Positions 31,502-41,481 are shown, counted from the first letter of the stretch. The stretch is DNA of 64,000 bases from Mucilaginibacter corticis (GCF_007558865.1 NZ_VLPK01000003.1:496001-560000), one strand, 5' to 3'. Notes: a model not told the origin generated them from the sequence alone. Made by a program: numbers and translations.

Positions 31502-33381
31502 GTAAACCATACAATGAATCATTAGGGAATGTACACGGGTCTGTAACTACCGAAAATAAAACCGGCTGGAAAAAGATCCTGGCCTTTATCGGCCCTGCTT
31601 ACCTGGTAAGCGTCGGTTATATGGATCCGGGCAACTGGGCTACCGACATAGCAGGTGGCAGCGCGTTCGGGTATAAGCTGATCTGGGTATTATTCGCGTC
31701 AAACCTGATAGCGCTTTTACTGCAATCATTAAGCGCAAGGTTAGGTATAGTGCGCGGGCTTGACCTGGCACAGGCATCAAAGATCACCTATCCGCGATTT
31801 GTTAACTTTTGTCTATACATACTGGCGCAGATAGCCATCATAGCCTGCGACCTGGCAGAGATTATCGGGATGGCTATTGGCCTAAACCTGCTGTTTCATT
31901 TGCCGCTGATATGGGGCGTATCGCTTACCATAACAGATACCTTGCTAATGCTCTTCCTAATGAATAAAGGGATGCGTAAGCTTGAATCCTTCATCATATC
32001 CATGATATTTATTGTAGGGCTATCTTTTTTAATAGAGATGTTTATTGTTACTCCCGATGTAAAAGAGGTTGCTTTAGGATTTATACCCGGTAATTTAACC
32101 GGCAGCGCGTTATATGTTGCTATTGGTATCATCGGCGCAACGGTAATGCCGCATAACCTTTACCTGCATTCGTCATTAGTGCAGACGAGGCAAATAACCC
32201 GTACAGATCAGGGTATAAAAACAGCCATAAAGTTTAACCTATTTGATACGGTGATCGCGCTTAACCTGGCGTTTTTAGTAAACGCGGCTATCTTGATACT
32301 GGCAGCCAGCGCATTTTTCAAGAACGGTTATTTCCAGATAGCAGAGATACAGGATGCTTACAAGTTATTAGAACATATTTTTGGCAAAACGGCACCTGTT
32401 TTATTCGCCATTGCGTTAATTGCCGCGGGCCAAAGTTCTACCATAACCGGGACTCTTGCCGGGCAGATCATCATGGAGGGCCATATCAACCTGCGTGTTG
32501 AACCATGGCTGCGCCGATTGCTGACAAGGATCCTGGCTATTGTACCTGCTATGTTTACCATCATTTATTCCGGCGAGGATGGCTTAGGCAATCTGATCAT
32601 CTTGAGCCAGGTTGTTTTGAGTTTACAGTTGGGCTTCGCGGTTATCCCGCTGATCCATTTTACATCCGACAGGAAAAAGATGGGGAATTTTGCCATCAGC
32701 TTAAAAGTTAAAATTGTAGCCTGGGCAAGCGCCATTTTAATTGTGGGCCTTAATGCCAAACTGGTTTACGAGCAAATAAATACCTGGGCCAAGGCCTCGC
32801 CATCAACCGCGTTTTGGATGTACGTATTGGTAATACCTGTTGTGATAGGTATTGCGCTGTTATTGCTCTATGTTTTTTTAAGGCCGCTATTGTTTAAACA
32901 TGCCGATGTACCAACGTATATTCCCCACGGTATCGCCGGAGAAATTGATAACCTGGATGCTATAGTATATCATACCATTGGCGTGAGTATTGATTTCTCA
33001 AAAAATGACACCAACTCCATCAGGCATGCTATTATGCAAGGCGGCAAAAAAGCGCATTATATTTTAATACACGTTGTTGAAACCGCCGGCGCACGTTACT
33101 ACGGCGACCAGGCCATGGATCACGAAACCCAAAGCGACGTAGACAATTTAAACCGGTATGTTGAAGCACTCGTTAAACTGGGATATAAGGCCGAAGCAAA
33201 AATTGGCTACGGTATGGCTGCCACCTCCATTACCGAGATTGTGAATAACCGGAAGATTGACTTTATTGTTATGGGATCGCACGGGCACAAGGCATTGAAG
33301 GATTTGATATTTGGTACAACCGTAAACAAAGTGCGGCACATGGTTAATATACCAGTGCTGGTTGTAAAGGCGCAAGTTTAG
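31498..33381 (+). CDS. mntH: Nramp manganese transporter fused to a universal stress domain
   Basis: 627 residues. Residues 20-470 are an 11-12 helix Nramp-type proton/divalent-metal symporter in the inner membrane. The metal site residues are in YMDPGNWATDIAGGS (residues 41-55) and the TM6 block VMPHNLYLHSSLVQTR with the methionine that marks manganese/iron selectivity. Residues about 485-627 form a cytoplasmic UspA domain (YHTIGVSIDFSKND; VMGSHGHKALKDLIFGTT with a GxxGxxxxxxxGT-like loop), a known but less common fusion. It is the second gene of the MntR operon. Confidence 0.93.
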   Translation: MSKPYNESLGNVHGSVTTENKTGWKKILAFIGPAYLVSVGYMDPGNWATDIAGGSAFGYKLIWVLFASNLIALLLQSLSARLGIVRGLDLAQASKITYPRFVNFCLYILAQIAIIACDLAEIIGMAIGLNLLFHLPLIWGVSLTITDTLLMLFLMNKGMRKLESFIISMIFIVGLSFLIEMFIVTPDVKEVALGFIPGNLTGSALYVAIGIIGATVMPHNLYLHSSLVQTRQITRTDQGIKTAIKFNLFDTVIALNLAFLVNAAILILAASAFFKNGYFQIAEIQDAYKLLEHIFGKTAPVLFAIALIAAGQSSTITGTLAGQIIMEGHINLRVEPWLRRLLTRILAIVPAMFTIIYSGEDGLGNLIILSQVVLSLQLGFAVIPLIHFTSDRKKMGNFAISLKVKIVAWASAILIVGLNAKLVYEQINTWAKASPSTAFWMYVLVIPVVIGIALLLLYVFLRPLLFKHADVPTYIPHGIAGEIDNLDAIVYHTIGVSIDFSKNDTNSIRHAIMQGGKKAHYILIHVVETAGARYYGDQAMDHETQSDVDNLNRYVEALVKLGYKAEAKIGYGMAATSITEIVNNRKIDFIVMGSHGHKALKDLIFGTTVNKVRHMVNIPVLVVKAQV

Positions 33382-33460
33382 AGGTTAAAGATTGGTTGAT
33401 CAGAGATTAGTTATACCAAGTTCTCCAACTAATCTCTAATCACTAATTAACTAATCACTA
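33379..33460. repeat. Word-built hairpin, TAATCTCTAATTAACTAATC type, copy 2
   Basis: Left side about 33379-33412 and right side 33427-33460. The words match those of the element at 30170-30246, with different spacing and order. It begins at the mntH stop codon and ends eight bases before the smpB -7 box. Confidence 0.82.
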
Positions 33461-33467
33461 AATTCTT

Positions 33468-33475
33468 TAAGTTTG
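33468..33475 (+). promoter_or_regulatory. -7 box for smpB
   Basis: TAAGTTTG matches TAnnTTTG and is eight bases before the smpB start codon. Confidence 0.5.
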
Positions 33476-33482
33476 CAACCTG

Positions 33483-33935
33483 ATGAGCGACGATAAAATA
33501 TACATAAAGAATAAAAAGGCTTATTTTGAATACCATATCCTTGACAAGTATACTGCGGGGATAAAACTGTTAGGTACCGAGATCAAATCTATCCGCAGCG
33601 GAAAGGCTAACTTAAACGACGCGTTTTGCACGTTTATTGACGGGCAGCTTTATGTGCGTAACTTACATATTGCCGAATACACGTTCGGATCATTCTATAA
33701 CCACGAAGCTAAACGCGACCGTGTTTTACTCCTTAATAAAAAAGAGCTAAAAAAACTGCAAACCCGCGGCGAAGAAAAAGGGCTTACCATAGTTCCGCTT
33801 GCGCTGTTCATCAGCGAGCGCGGCTTTGCTAAATTAGAGATAGGCCTTGCACAAGGTAAAAAGACCTTTGATAAACGCGAAACCCTTAAAGAACGTGACA
33901 CAAAGGTTGAAATGGATAGAGCGATGAAGAGATAA
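33483..33935 (+). CDS. smpB: SsrA-binding protein SmpB
   Basis: Binds tmRNA and brings it to stalled ribosomes for trans-translation. 150 residues. Conserved blocks are KAYFEYHILDKYTAGIKLLG, GTEIKSIRSGKANLNDAFC and the C-terminal helix GKKTFDKRETLKERDTKVEM, with the basic tail ending MDRAMKR that enters the decoding site. tmRNA itself is not in the window. It overlaps the next small gene by one base (TAATG). Confidence 0.96.
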   Translation: MSDDKIYIKNKKAYFEYHILDKYTAGIKLLGTEIKSIRSGKANLNDAFCTFIDGQLYVRNLHIAEYTFGSFYNHEAKRDRVLLLNKKELKKLQTRGEEKGLTIVPLALFISERGFAKLEIGLAQGKKTFDKRETLKERDTKVEMDRAMKR

Positions 33936-34177
33936 TGGACTATCTAAAAACAATTAATTCAATAATAACCATATTGGAAGAAGCGGGTCACATTGACATT
34001 GCTGAGAAAATTTCCTTATTAGAAGATAATGCGTCTGTTGGATCAGAACTGTTAATGTCCGTCACTTACGAATTGCTAAATGTAATTAAGTCAAACTCTG
34101 AATTGAATATATTAATTGGAACAAAAGTGATAGGATTGAAGAAATACTGCTGGTCAATAGGGTTGCAAGTAAAATAA
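33935..34177 (+). CDS. Small hypothetical protein downstream of smpB
   Basis: 80 residues, largely helical (IITILEEAGHIDIAEKISLL), no signal peptide or family motif recognised. Its start codon overlaps the smpB stop codon by one base, which suggests coupling. Base composition is a little richer in A and T. It ends eight bases before the convergent pcm stop. Confidence 0.55.
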   Translation: MDYLKTINSIITILEEAGHIDIAEKISLLEDNASVGSELLMSVTYELLNVIKSNSELNILIGTKVIGLKKYCWSIGLQVK

Positions 34178-34184
34178 CCCCAAC

Positions 34185-34841
34185 TCACCATGCTCGTTCT
34201 CCCACCAAAGGCACAAACCTGAAAGTGTCCAGCACGTGTTTTTCGTAGTCGTGCTCACCGGTTTTTAGTATGGTAACCATTTTTTGCGCGTTTTCATCTC
34301 CTACAGGGATAACCAGGATGCCGCCTATATTCAATTGATTGAGTAATATTTCCGGCACTGTGGGCGCGCCGGCTGTTACAATAATTTTATCATAAGGTGC
34401 GTGATTTGCTATACCTTTTGACCCATCGCCTAAAAAGAATCTGGCTTTGTAGCCCATACGGGGCAATAAAGAACGGGTACGTTCGTATAGTTTTTCCTGC
34501 CTTTCGATAGTGTAAACTTTGGCGCCAACCTCTAATAAAATGCAGGTTTGATAGCCCGAACCGGTACCTATCTCTAATACCTTGTCGCCTTTTTTAATAT
34601 GCAGTAATTCTGTTTGATAAGCAACCGTGTAAGGCTGCGAAATAGTCTGGCCCTCACCTATCGGGAAGGCAATGTCTTTATAAGCCTGGTTCCAGAAAGT
34701 TTCATCGAAAAAAAAGTGACGGGTAACTTTACCAATGGCATTAAGTACCTGTACGTCCTCAATACCCTTCTTTTTTAACTCTTCTACCAGCTTTTTTCTT
34801 GCTCCCTGTTCGCGGTAATTATCAATATACTTATAAGCCAT
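34185..34841 (-). CDS. pcm: Protein-L-isoaspartate O-methyltransferase
   Basis: Repairs damaged aspartyl residues in proteins. The start at 34841 gives 218 residues and the family N-terminus MAYKYIDNYREQGARKKLVE; the frame upstream to 34934 is not coding. The SAM-binding loop is VLEIGTGSGYQTCILLE and the substrate-binding block is GEGQTISQPYTVAYQTELLH. Normal length, no sign of damage. Single gene, convergent with the smpB pair. Confidence 0.94.
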   Translation of the reverse strand: MAYKYIDNYREQGARKKLVEELKKKGIEDVQVLNAIGKVTRHFFFDETFWNQAYKDIAFPIGEGQTISQPYTVAYQTELLHIKKGDKVLEIGTGSGYQTCILLEVGAKVYTIERQEKLYERTRSLLPRMGYKARFFLGDGSKGIANHAPYDKIIVTAGAPTVPEILLNQLNIGGILVIPVGDENAQKMVTILKTGEHDYEKHVLDTFRFVPLVGERAW

Positions 34842-35029
34842 TATACAAACAAAGTTATACAAAAAGCAGGTTGATTTATGGGCTATATATTGCCCGTAAA
34901 CAAAATATAACGGGTGTGCCTGACAAAGAACCAATTAAAATTATTTAAAATAATTAGCCCTGTGTGTAGCGAAAATTATCCAGTGACCGTTTCATCAAAT
35001 AAACCATCACTTACAATTATTTTAAACCT

Positions 35030-35338
35030 ATGAGCAAGTCGCTAACCTTAAATTTATCGTTGATAATTGCCGTTATAATTATCATCTTGTCGTGTAAGCA
35101 AAATCCGGATACTACAATCAGTGCTACTATTATTGACCAAGGCCTGCCGGCTGCCGATGGCTGTGGGTGGATGCTGAAAATTGATGATAAACTTTACAGC
35201 CCTACAAACCTGCCCGAGAAATATAAAAAAACCAACACCAATGTTGAGATCACGTACAAGTTACTGTCAAGCCAATACCAATGCGGCATAGCGGCTAATT
35301 TAAAATATCCGCAGATCGAACTAAAAACCATCAAATAA
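35030..35338 (+). CDS. Small lipoprotein of unknown function
   Basis: 102 residues. The N-terminus has a hydrophobic segment and a lipobox-like IILSC ending at about Cys22, so it is a predicted lipoprotein. The mature part is short and carries two cysteines (ADGCGWMLK and QYQCGIA) that could form a disulfide. No family recognised. It is convergent with priA with a five-base gap. Confidence 0.75.
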   Translation: MSKSLTLNLSLIIAVIIIILSCKQNPDTTISATIIDQGLPAADGCGWMLKIDDKLYSPTNLPEKYKKTNTNVEITYKLLSSQYQCGIAANLKYPQIELKTIK

Positions 35339-35343
35339 ACTGA

Positions 35344-37833
35344 TCAATACGGATCAACATCAGGCTGTACTATGCTGCCCTTGCTTAGTTTAGTGGTTTG
35401 AAACTGGGTGATAATATCTCTGATAGTAGTTTTTACTTTATTGATAGATACGCCGTCCTTCTCAAACTTGAGCATAATGGATTGGATGTAATAGTTACGA
35501 ATGCGGCTAACCAGCGGCACTTGTGGGCCTACCACACGCTCTTCGCCAAAATGCTTTCGCAATTCGTTACTCAGGTAGGTAGCTTGGTTATATAATATAT
35601 CCGAATTTTTATGTTTAACATCCAGGTTGATGATTCGGTAAAAAGGCGGGTAATGAAAACCGCGACGTTCCTCCATTTCGGTAAAATACAGATCGCTATA
35701 ATCGTTCTCTATCACCTGCTTGATCACCCTATGTGCCGGGTCATATGTTTGTATCACCACCTTGCCTTGTTTACCCCTGCGCCCTGCCCTGCCACTTACC
35801 TGGGCCAGCAACTGATAACTGCGCTCATTAGCGCGATAGTCGGGGTACTTCAGCAAACTGTCGGCATTGATGATCCCTATTACGGTTACACCCGCAAAAT
35901 CAAGCCCTTTGGCAACCATCTGCGTACCTACAAGTATGTCTATCTTTTTCTCTTCAAGATCATTCAGGATATTTTGCAACGAGTTACGCGACCGCGTGGT
36001 ATCCAGGTCCATGCGCGTTATTCTTGCATCGGGTAATAACAAAGTCAGTTCATCTTCCACCTTTTCGGTACCGAAACCCCTGTACTCTAAATGTGTAGAC
36101 CCGCATGCCGGGCAAATAGATGGCGTATCTTCTTTGTAGCCGCAATAGTGGCAATGCAGTTTACCGCTATGTTTATGATAGGTAAGGCTTACATCGCAGT
36201 TAATACATTTTGGCGTATAGGCACAGATCCTGCACAGCAAAACCGGCGCGTATCCCCTGCGATTTTGAAACAGGATAACCTGTTCTTTATTGGTAAGTGC
36301 CTGTTGTATATCAGTCATCAGCACGCTTGTAAAATGCGACTGGATGGTTTTCTTTTTAGTTTCTTCGGCAATACTCACCACCTCGATAACCGGCAGATGT
36401 ACGCCACCGTAGCGCTCGGTCAATTCTGCTAAACCATACTTATGCGTACGGGCGTTAAAATAACTCTCGAACGATGGTGTTGCTGAACCCAGCAACACCT
36501 TACCCTGGTGCATATTTGCCAGGAATATAGCCGCATCACGGGCATTATAGCGCGGTGCGGGGTCAAATTGTTTGTAGGATGTTTCGTGTTCCTCATCGAC
36601 AATGATCAAACCCAAGTCTACAAACGGCAAAAAAACAGACGAACGCGCGCCAAGCACCACCTTATATTCATTGTTCAGCACTTTTTGCCAAACCTCGACA
36701 CGCTCATTATCATTAAAACGCGAATGGTAAACACCTATACTACTGCCAAAATACTGGCGCAGGCGTTCAATAATGTGGGTGGTAAGCGCTATCTCGGGCA
36801 ACAGGTAAAGTACTTGCTTGCCTTGTGCTATCATTTGCTCAATCAGCCTGATATAGATCTGGGTTTTGCCTGATGACGTAACGCCATGCAGCAAAACCAC
36901 ATCCTTTTGTTCAAACTGCTGTTTAATGCTTACTAATGCCGCTTGTTGCTGATCGCTTAACTCAAAATTAGCGTCCAGATCTTCCTCCTCAAAATAAAGA
37001 CGGCTTACATTCTTTTCTTCTGCAATAAAAACTTCTTTCTCAATTAACGAATTGATACTTGCTGCACCGGCGCCGCTCTCTTCAATCAGTTCACTTTTTG
37101 ATATGGCTTTTTGGTGTCGCGCCAGTTTAATGTATGCTAACACGGCATCGGCCTGCTTTGGGGCGCGTTTCTCTAAGATCCCAAAAAGTTCTTTTAAATT
37201 GTCCTGTCCCTGGTAGGCAGGATTAAGCGTTAAAAAGGTGCGTTTGCGGGGCTTGTAACGGTCGCTTACCTCTTCAGATATGTTGATGATATTCTTTTCA
37301 AACAATTCTTTTAAAATGGGCATTACTGTTTTTTGGCTCAGCAGCTTTGAAATATCACTTATGGTTAATTCGGGTTGAATATCAAGCGCCTCCACAATCA
37401 GATATTCCTTATCATGCAAAGCCGCCCTGTCATATTCAAATTCTTTATTGAGGGCGATCTTTGTTTCGCTGGCCAATTTTAGGGCTGATGGCAAAGCCGC
37501 ATTCATTACCTCGCCATCATAGCACATATAATATTCGCCCAGCCATTTCCAGAATTGCAGTTGCCGGTCGGTTACTACAGGCCGGTCGTCCAGTATCTCC
37601 AATAAATATTTAGCTTCGTATTTTTCAGGCGGATGTTCGGTAATGGCCGTAACAATAGCGGTATAGAGCTTACTCTTGCCAAACTGCACCACTACCCTTT
37701 TGCCAACTTCGATGATGTTATTCAATTCGAACGGCACACGGTAAGTGTAATTTTTAGCTATGGCAAGCGGTAAAATTACTTCTACGAAAAGCGTTTTGCG
37801 ATCTGTGTATTGAGCGTCGGCAAATTCAAGCAT
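35344..37833 (-). CDS. priA: Primosomal helicase PriA
   Basis: Replication-restart helicase that loads DnaB at stalled forks. 829 residues. Walker A is HGVTSSGKTQIYIRL near residue 318; the DEAH-type motif is IVDEEHETSYKQ; the zinc-binding cysteines lie in CRICAYTPKCINCDVS and CHYCGYKEDTPSICPACGS, followed by GTEKVEDEL. The N-terminal 3' DNA-end-binding domain (LPLAIAKNYTYRVP) is present. Full length, with no truncation. The next gene upstream on the minus strand is DUF423. Confidence 0.96.
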   Translation of the reverse strand: MLEFADAQYTDRKTLFVEVILPLAIAKNYTYRVPFELNNIIEVGKRVVVQFGKSKLYTAIVTAITEHPPEKYEAKYLLEILDDRPVVTDRQLQFWKWLGEYYMCYDGEVMNAALPSALKLASETKIALNKEFEYDRAALHDKEYLIVEALDIQPELTISDISKLLSQKTVMPILKELFEKNIINISEEVSDRYKPRKRTFLTLNPAYQGQDNLKELFGILEKRAPKQADAVLAYIKLARHQKAISKSELIEESGAGAASINSLIEKEVFIAEEKNVSRLYFEEEDLDANFELSDQQQAALVSIKQQFEQKDVVLLHGVTSSGKTQIYIRLIEQMIAQGKQVLYLLPEIALTTHIIERLRQYFGSSIGVYHSRFNDNERVEVWQKVLNNEYKVVLGARSSVFLPFVDLGLIIVDEEHETSYKQFDPAPRYNARDAAIFLANMHQGKVLLGSATPSFESYFNARTHKYGLAELTERYGGVHLPVIEVVSIAEETKKKTIQSHFTSVLMTDIQQALTNKEQVILFQNRRGYAPVLLCRICAYTPKCINCDVSLTYHKHSGKLHCHYCGYKEDTPSICPACGSTHLEYRGFGTEKVEDELTLLLPDARITRMDLDTTRSRNSLQNILNDLEEKKIDILVGTQMVAKGLDFAGVTVIGIINADSLLKYPDYRANERSYQLLAQVSGRAGRRGKQGKVVIQTYDPAHRVIKQVIENDYSDLYFTEMEERRGFHYPPFYRIINLDVKHKNSDILYNQATYLSNELRKHFGEERVVGPQVPLVSRIRNYYIQSIMLKFEKDGVSINKVKTTIRDIITQFQTTKLSKGSIVQPDVDPY

Positions 37834-37836
37834 AAT

Positions 37837-38220
37837 TTATTTACTCTTGGCAGCGGCCACAGCAAGCGAGAACCAACCAATAATAAAAAACAGGCCGCCC
37901 AACGGTGTTATAGGGCCTATTACTTTTGATTCGATGTGCAACAAGTCACGGCAGGCCAGTAAATATAACGAGCCTGAGAAAAATACAATCCCAATGGTAA
38001 ACATGTAATAGCTTGTTATTACCCAACCGTTTTTACCTTTTGCAAAAACAGACAGGAACAGTAATGCAAAAACGTGGTAAAAGTTATATTCAACGGCGGT
38101 ATGCCATACTTCAAGCTGCGCCGGCGCGATGAGCGCTTTTAGCCCGTGCGCCCCAAAAGCCCCTGCTATAACTGCCACCATACCTAATAGCGCCGCTGTA
38201 ATAATTATTGATCTGTTCAT
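37837..38220 (-). CDS. DUF423 membrane protein
   Basis: 127 residues, four predicted transmembrane helices: about 5-23, 42-60, 68-88 and 100-120. The family signature GAFGAHGLK is at residues 22-30, followed by EVWHTAVEYNFYHVFALLFL. Function of DUF423 is unknown. It sits three bases upstream of priA on the same strand, a common pairing by chance only. Confidence 0.9.
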   Translation of the reverse strand: MNRSIIITAALLGMVAVIAGAFGAHGLKALIAPAQLEVWHTAVEYNFYHVFALLFLSVFAKGKNGWVITSYYMFTIGIVFFSGSLYLLACRDLLHIESKVIGPITPLGGLFFIIGWFSLAVAAAKSK

Positions 38221-38307
38221 GAAAAATATAAATGGCTAAGTTAACCAATTGAAAGTATTACTTGAATGCCTCGCTGTAAAAATCTAACTTGCATCGCAAA
38301 CTATTAC

Positions 38308-39891
38308 ATGAGACGATTTATTATTATTACAATAATTTTGCTTATAGCCACAGCTGCTATAACAGCTGTCTATTTTAAAAAACTAAGAACAACAGGCCCC
38401 CATACCGCCGAAACAATGCGTACCATTCCAGACAACGCGGCTCTGGTATTCGAGTTTAACAACGATAATGGGTTTTACGATATTTTTGCTGGAAACAAAC
38501 TATTTGCAGCAGTTGTTGGCAAGCAACAAATTGACGACCTGGATACATTGCGCAGCCAATTGCTGACCAATGCCCCGCTTCAAAAGTTCTTTGACGGACA
38601 AAATATTTTCGTCTCGTTACATCCGTTAAAAAATCATACAATAGAACTACTTGTCACCATCGCTGCCGACAAAGGTTTTGAGGTAACTGATATTGACAAG
38701 CTGCCAGGGCAATCAAACAAAAGCCTGCTGGTTACCGCGGTAAACTTTAGCGGCAAAAAAGGATATATTCTTTATTCGGGAATCTTAAAAAAGAGATTTT
38801 ACCTGGTTAGCCAGGAAGACGGAATCTACGCGGGAAGTTTCTCAAAAGAACTGGTTGAGCAAAGCGCGCAATACGTTCCGCAAAAAGCTAAAAAGCTTTT
38901 TTTGATGTTGCCTGATCAGCAAAATGCAAATTCGCTGGCTAATTTGTATATAAACTACAGCCGCTTAAACTCTTTATTTGAAGCACTGTTTAAAAACAAG
39001 AATACCGATATTTTTAAAAGCTTTAAGATGCTGCCAGCCCTTGCGGCATTGAATTTGAATTTCAAAAATGACGCGTTAATGTTTACCGGTTTTTCAAATA
39101 TCCAGCCAGATCAGCCTTCGTCATATTTAAACTTGTTTGCCAACCAGCAGCCCGTAGCCAATCACTTAAAAGATATTTTTCCATCTACCACCGCTTACAG
39201 CATCAGCTTTGCGGTGTCTGATCCTAAAAAATTCAAATCAGACCTGTCCGACTGGTACACCAAAGCAAAGCTGCAAAATCAAAAAGACTCAATATTTAGT
39301 AAAGTAACAAAAGAAACCGGCGTCAACTTAATAGCTGAATTTAACCGGGTGCTAAGCAACGAATTTGCCGTAGTAACAACCCGTTACATGGAGAAATATG
39401 CCATCATTAGCCTAAACAATGGTTCATTGTTTAAACCTATCATGAAAAACATCAGTAATATGGCTACCGATGAGATAGGCCAGGTAAACTATAACAAATT
39501 ACCATTTTTTTTATTGGGCGATGCGTTCAGTGTATTCCATAAACCATGGTTTATGATAGTTGACAATTACCTGGTATTAGCTAACAGCGAATCAGAATTA
39601 AAAAGTTATTACGATTCCTATTTCAACCGCAAATTTCAAAGTAAAATACAACAGTATAACCAGTTTAATGACCTGGTAGCAGAAAAAAGTAATGTGACCT
39701 GGTTTATCAATTTTAAAAATGCCGACCCAGTTTTAAAACAGGACCTGAATGATCAATTCTACAATAATTTTGATAAAAGTGAAACAGGATGGAAAAATTT
39801 TTATGCGGCTTCGTATCAATTGATTGCTTCGGACAAAAATTTTTATACTTCTTTTTGCATGAATCTTAACCAAACAGATATTCAGCCATAA
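38308..39891 (+). CDS. DUF3352-like membrane-anchored protein
   Basis: 527 residues from the chosen start ATG 38308 (MRRFIIITIILLIATAAITA, a single N-terminal membrane anchor); an earlier in-frame ATG at 38266 lacks this clean anchor. The rest (TIPDNAALVFEFNNDNGFYD onward) is a large extracytoplasmic domain with repeated beta-rich units, similar to DUF3352-type proteins. No catalytic motif seen. A DUF5723 outer-membrane protein follows 120 bases later on the same strand, so the two may work together at the envelope. Confidence 0.75.
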   Translation: MRRFIIITIILLIATAAITAVYFKKLRTTGPHTAETMRTIPDNAALVFEFNNDNGFYDIFAGNKLFAAVVGKQQIDDLDTLRSQLLTNAPLQKFFDGQNIFVSLHPLKNHTIELLVTIAADKGFEVTDIDKLPGQSNKSLLVTAVNFSGKKGYILYSGILKKRFYLVSQEDGIYAGSFSKELVEQSAQYVPQKAKKLFLMLPDQQNANSLANLYINYSRLNSLFEALFKNKNTDIFKSFKMLPALAALNLNFKNDALMFTGFSNIQPDQPSSYLNLFANQQPVANHLKDIFPSTTAYSISFAVSDPKKFKSDLSDWYTKAKLQNQKDSIFSKVTKETGVNLIAEFNRVLSNEFAVVTTRYMEKYAIISLNNGSLFKPIMKNISNMATDEIGQVNYNKLPFFLLGDAFSVFHKPWFMIVDNYLVLANSESELKSYYDSYFNRKFQSKIQQYNQFNDLVAEKSNVTWFINFKNADPVLKQDLNDQFYNNFDKSETGWKNFYAASYQLIASDKNFYTSFCMNLNQTDIQP

Positions 39892-40011
39892 AACAAATCT
39901 TAATAGTTAACGTTTAGTTGAAAAAGCCCTTAATTCAACTTATTTTAGAAATAGTAGCTTTTGAATTTTACCTTTACGAACAAATTGATTAGCTCCTGAT
40001 TACCTTTTTGA

Positions 40012-41481
40012 ATGAAAAAAAGTTTATTTATCTTTTGCTTCTTCTTAATAACAGTTAAAGTTTTTGGGCAGCAGTTTTCGCAGTATAATACGGGCTCGTT
40101 ATATGAGTCGTTTGAGAATCCGTCGCAGCGTGCGTTTATCCCTGATACAACACGCCAGTTCGCCTTTAACTTTTTCATTCCCAATTTTACCGCCAATTTA
40201 TTGGTAGTTGGCAACGGACAGGAAGCTTTAAAAACCCGAGCGTTTTCTGCATACTACAATACGGCCAACCTTTTAACCGGCAAGGGCGGCTACAATCATA
40301 TTAATATAAACGCCAATGCTTACAGCATTATGTTTAAGGTATACGCCAGCGAAAGTGGCGATGTGGAATTAGGCTTTTCTTTAAATACCAAAGCCGAGGC
40401 AAAAGGAGTTTTTACAGACGAGACTATTTCTTTATTTAACGCTTATACCAATTTTCCTAAAACCACATACACTAATTTGTTTAATGACAATTTTTATTAC
40501 CAGGCATATAATCAAATTGGCTTTACCTATCGTGAGCAGGTTACCAAACGATTTGCTTTTGGTATTAAATTAAACGCTTTGTCAGGTATCGCCTATCGTC
40601 AAACCACGGTTGATCACTCAAGTGTTACATTTGATAAGGAGTCAGACCAGGCAACCATTTTTGCCCAGGGCACAAGCTATACCAGCATTATTCCTAAGGG
40701 AACATCAAACAAGGCTGTACTTTTACCTGATTTTTTAAATCCGGGGGCCTCAATAAGCATTGGTACATCATACCTTGATGATAACGCGTTTAAATGGCAG
40801 GTTAATTTAAAGGATCTTGGATTTATACACTGGAACAAAAAATCAAATGTAAGCACCTTTAATGGTAGTGGCGTGGTATCAGGTTTCTCTTCCAGTCAGC
40901 GCGAAACTAATATCTTTAACCGGTTAGACAGCCTTACCAATAATGATGGCAGTACCAAAGTGAAAGGCTTTAATACACCTACCAACGGTTTGTTAGAAGT
41001 AAGTGTTAACAAAACCTACTGGTTAAGTGATGACTTTGATAAAAACTTTAAGTTTTCGCCTACGCTGGTAGCATCTAAAGAGCTATTCTATTCAGGCTTT
41101 ACCGCCGCATTAGTTGCCCCGGTACAGTATAGTAAATATATCGTATCACTTACCACAACATACAACGACCTGAAATTACTGGGTTTTGGCGGACAATTTA
41201 TGTTTAAAGCCAATAACGCAGAGTTTTTTATTGGCAGCGAAAGGGCCTATCAAACGGCTTCGTTGACACGCAGGGCCATACGTGGTAAAACAAACAATGC
41301 CCAACCGCAAACACAAATAGATCTGCCAGGCTATAGTGGTATGGATATTTTCCTTGGTGTATCGTTTAAATTCGGGCCGGATATTGAGCACCGTTTAAAT
41401 TCAAGCTCGATACCTATGGGAGAAAAAGGCTTTTTAGGCAAAATGTGGGATGGTATATTCCACAAGGACCATAACTACTAA
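40012..41481 (+). CDS. DUF5723 outer-membrane protein
   Basis: 489 residues with a signal peptide ending near KVFGQQ. The conserved block SLYESFENPSQRAF at residues 30-43 is the mark of DUF5723, a Bacteroidota-specific outer-membrane beta-barrel family. Many alternating hydrophobic strands follow. Function unknown; transport or envelope assembly is inferred only from fold and location. It overlaps the tsaB gene tail-to-tail by four bases (41478-41481). Confidence 0.85.
   Translation: MKKSLFIFCFFLITVKVFGQQFSQYNTGSLYESFENPSQRAFIPDTTRQFAFNFFIPNFTANLLVVGNGQEALKTRAFSAYYNTANLLTGKGGYNHININANAYSIMFKVYASESGDVELGFSLNTKAEAKGVFTDETISLFNAYTNFPKTTYTNLFNDNFYYQAYNQIGFTYREQVTKRFAFGIKLNALSGIAYRQTTVDHSSVTFDKESDQATIFAQGTSYTSIIPKGTSNKAVLLPDFLNPGASISIGTSYLDDNAFKWQVNLKDLGFIHWNKKSNVSTFNGSGVVSGFSSSQRETNIFNRLDSLTNNDGSTKVKGFNTPTNGLLEVSVNKTYWLSDDFDKNFKFSPTLVASKELFYSGFTAALVAPVQYSKYIVSLTTTYNDLKLLGFGGQFMFKANNAEFFIGSERAYQTASLTRRAIRGKTNNAQPQTQIDLPGYSGMDIFLGVSFKFGPDIEHRLNSSSIPMGEKGFLGKMWDGIFHKDHNY

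Noticed and set aside
34842..34934. Longer N-terminus for the Pcm gene
   Set aside because: The upstream residues are unlike the family start, which begins with MAYKYIDNYREQG.
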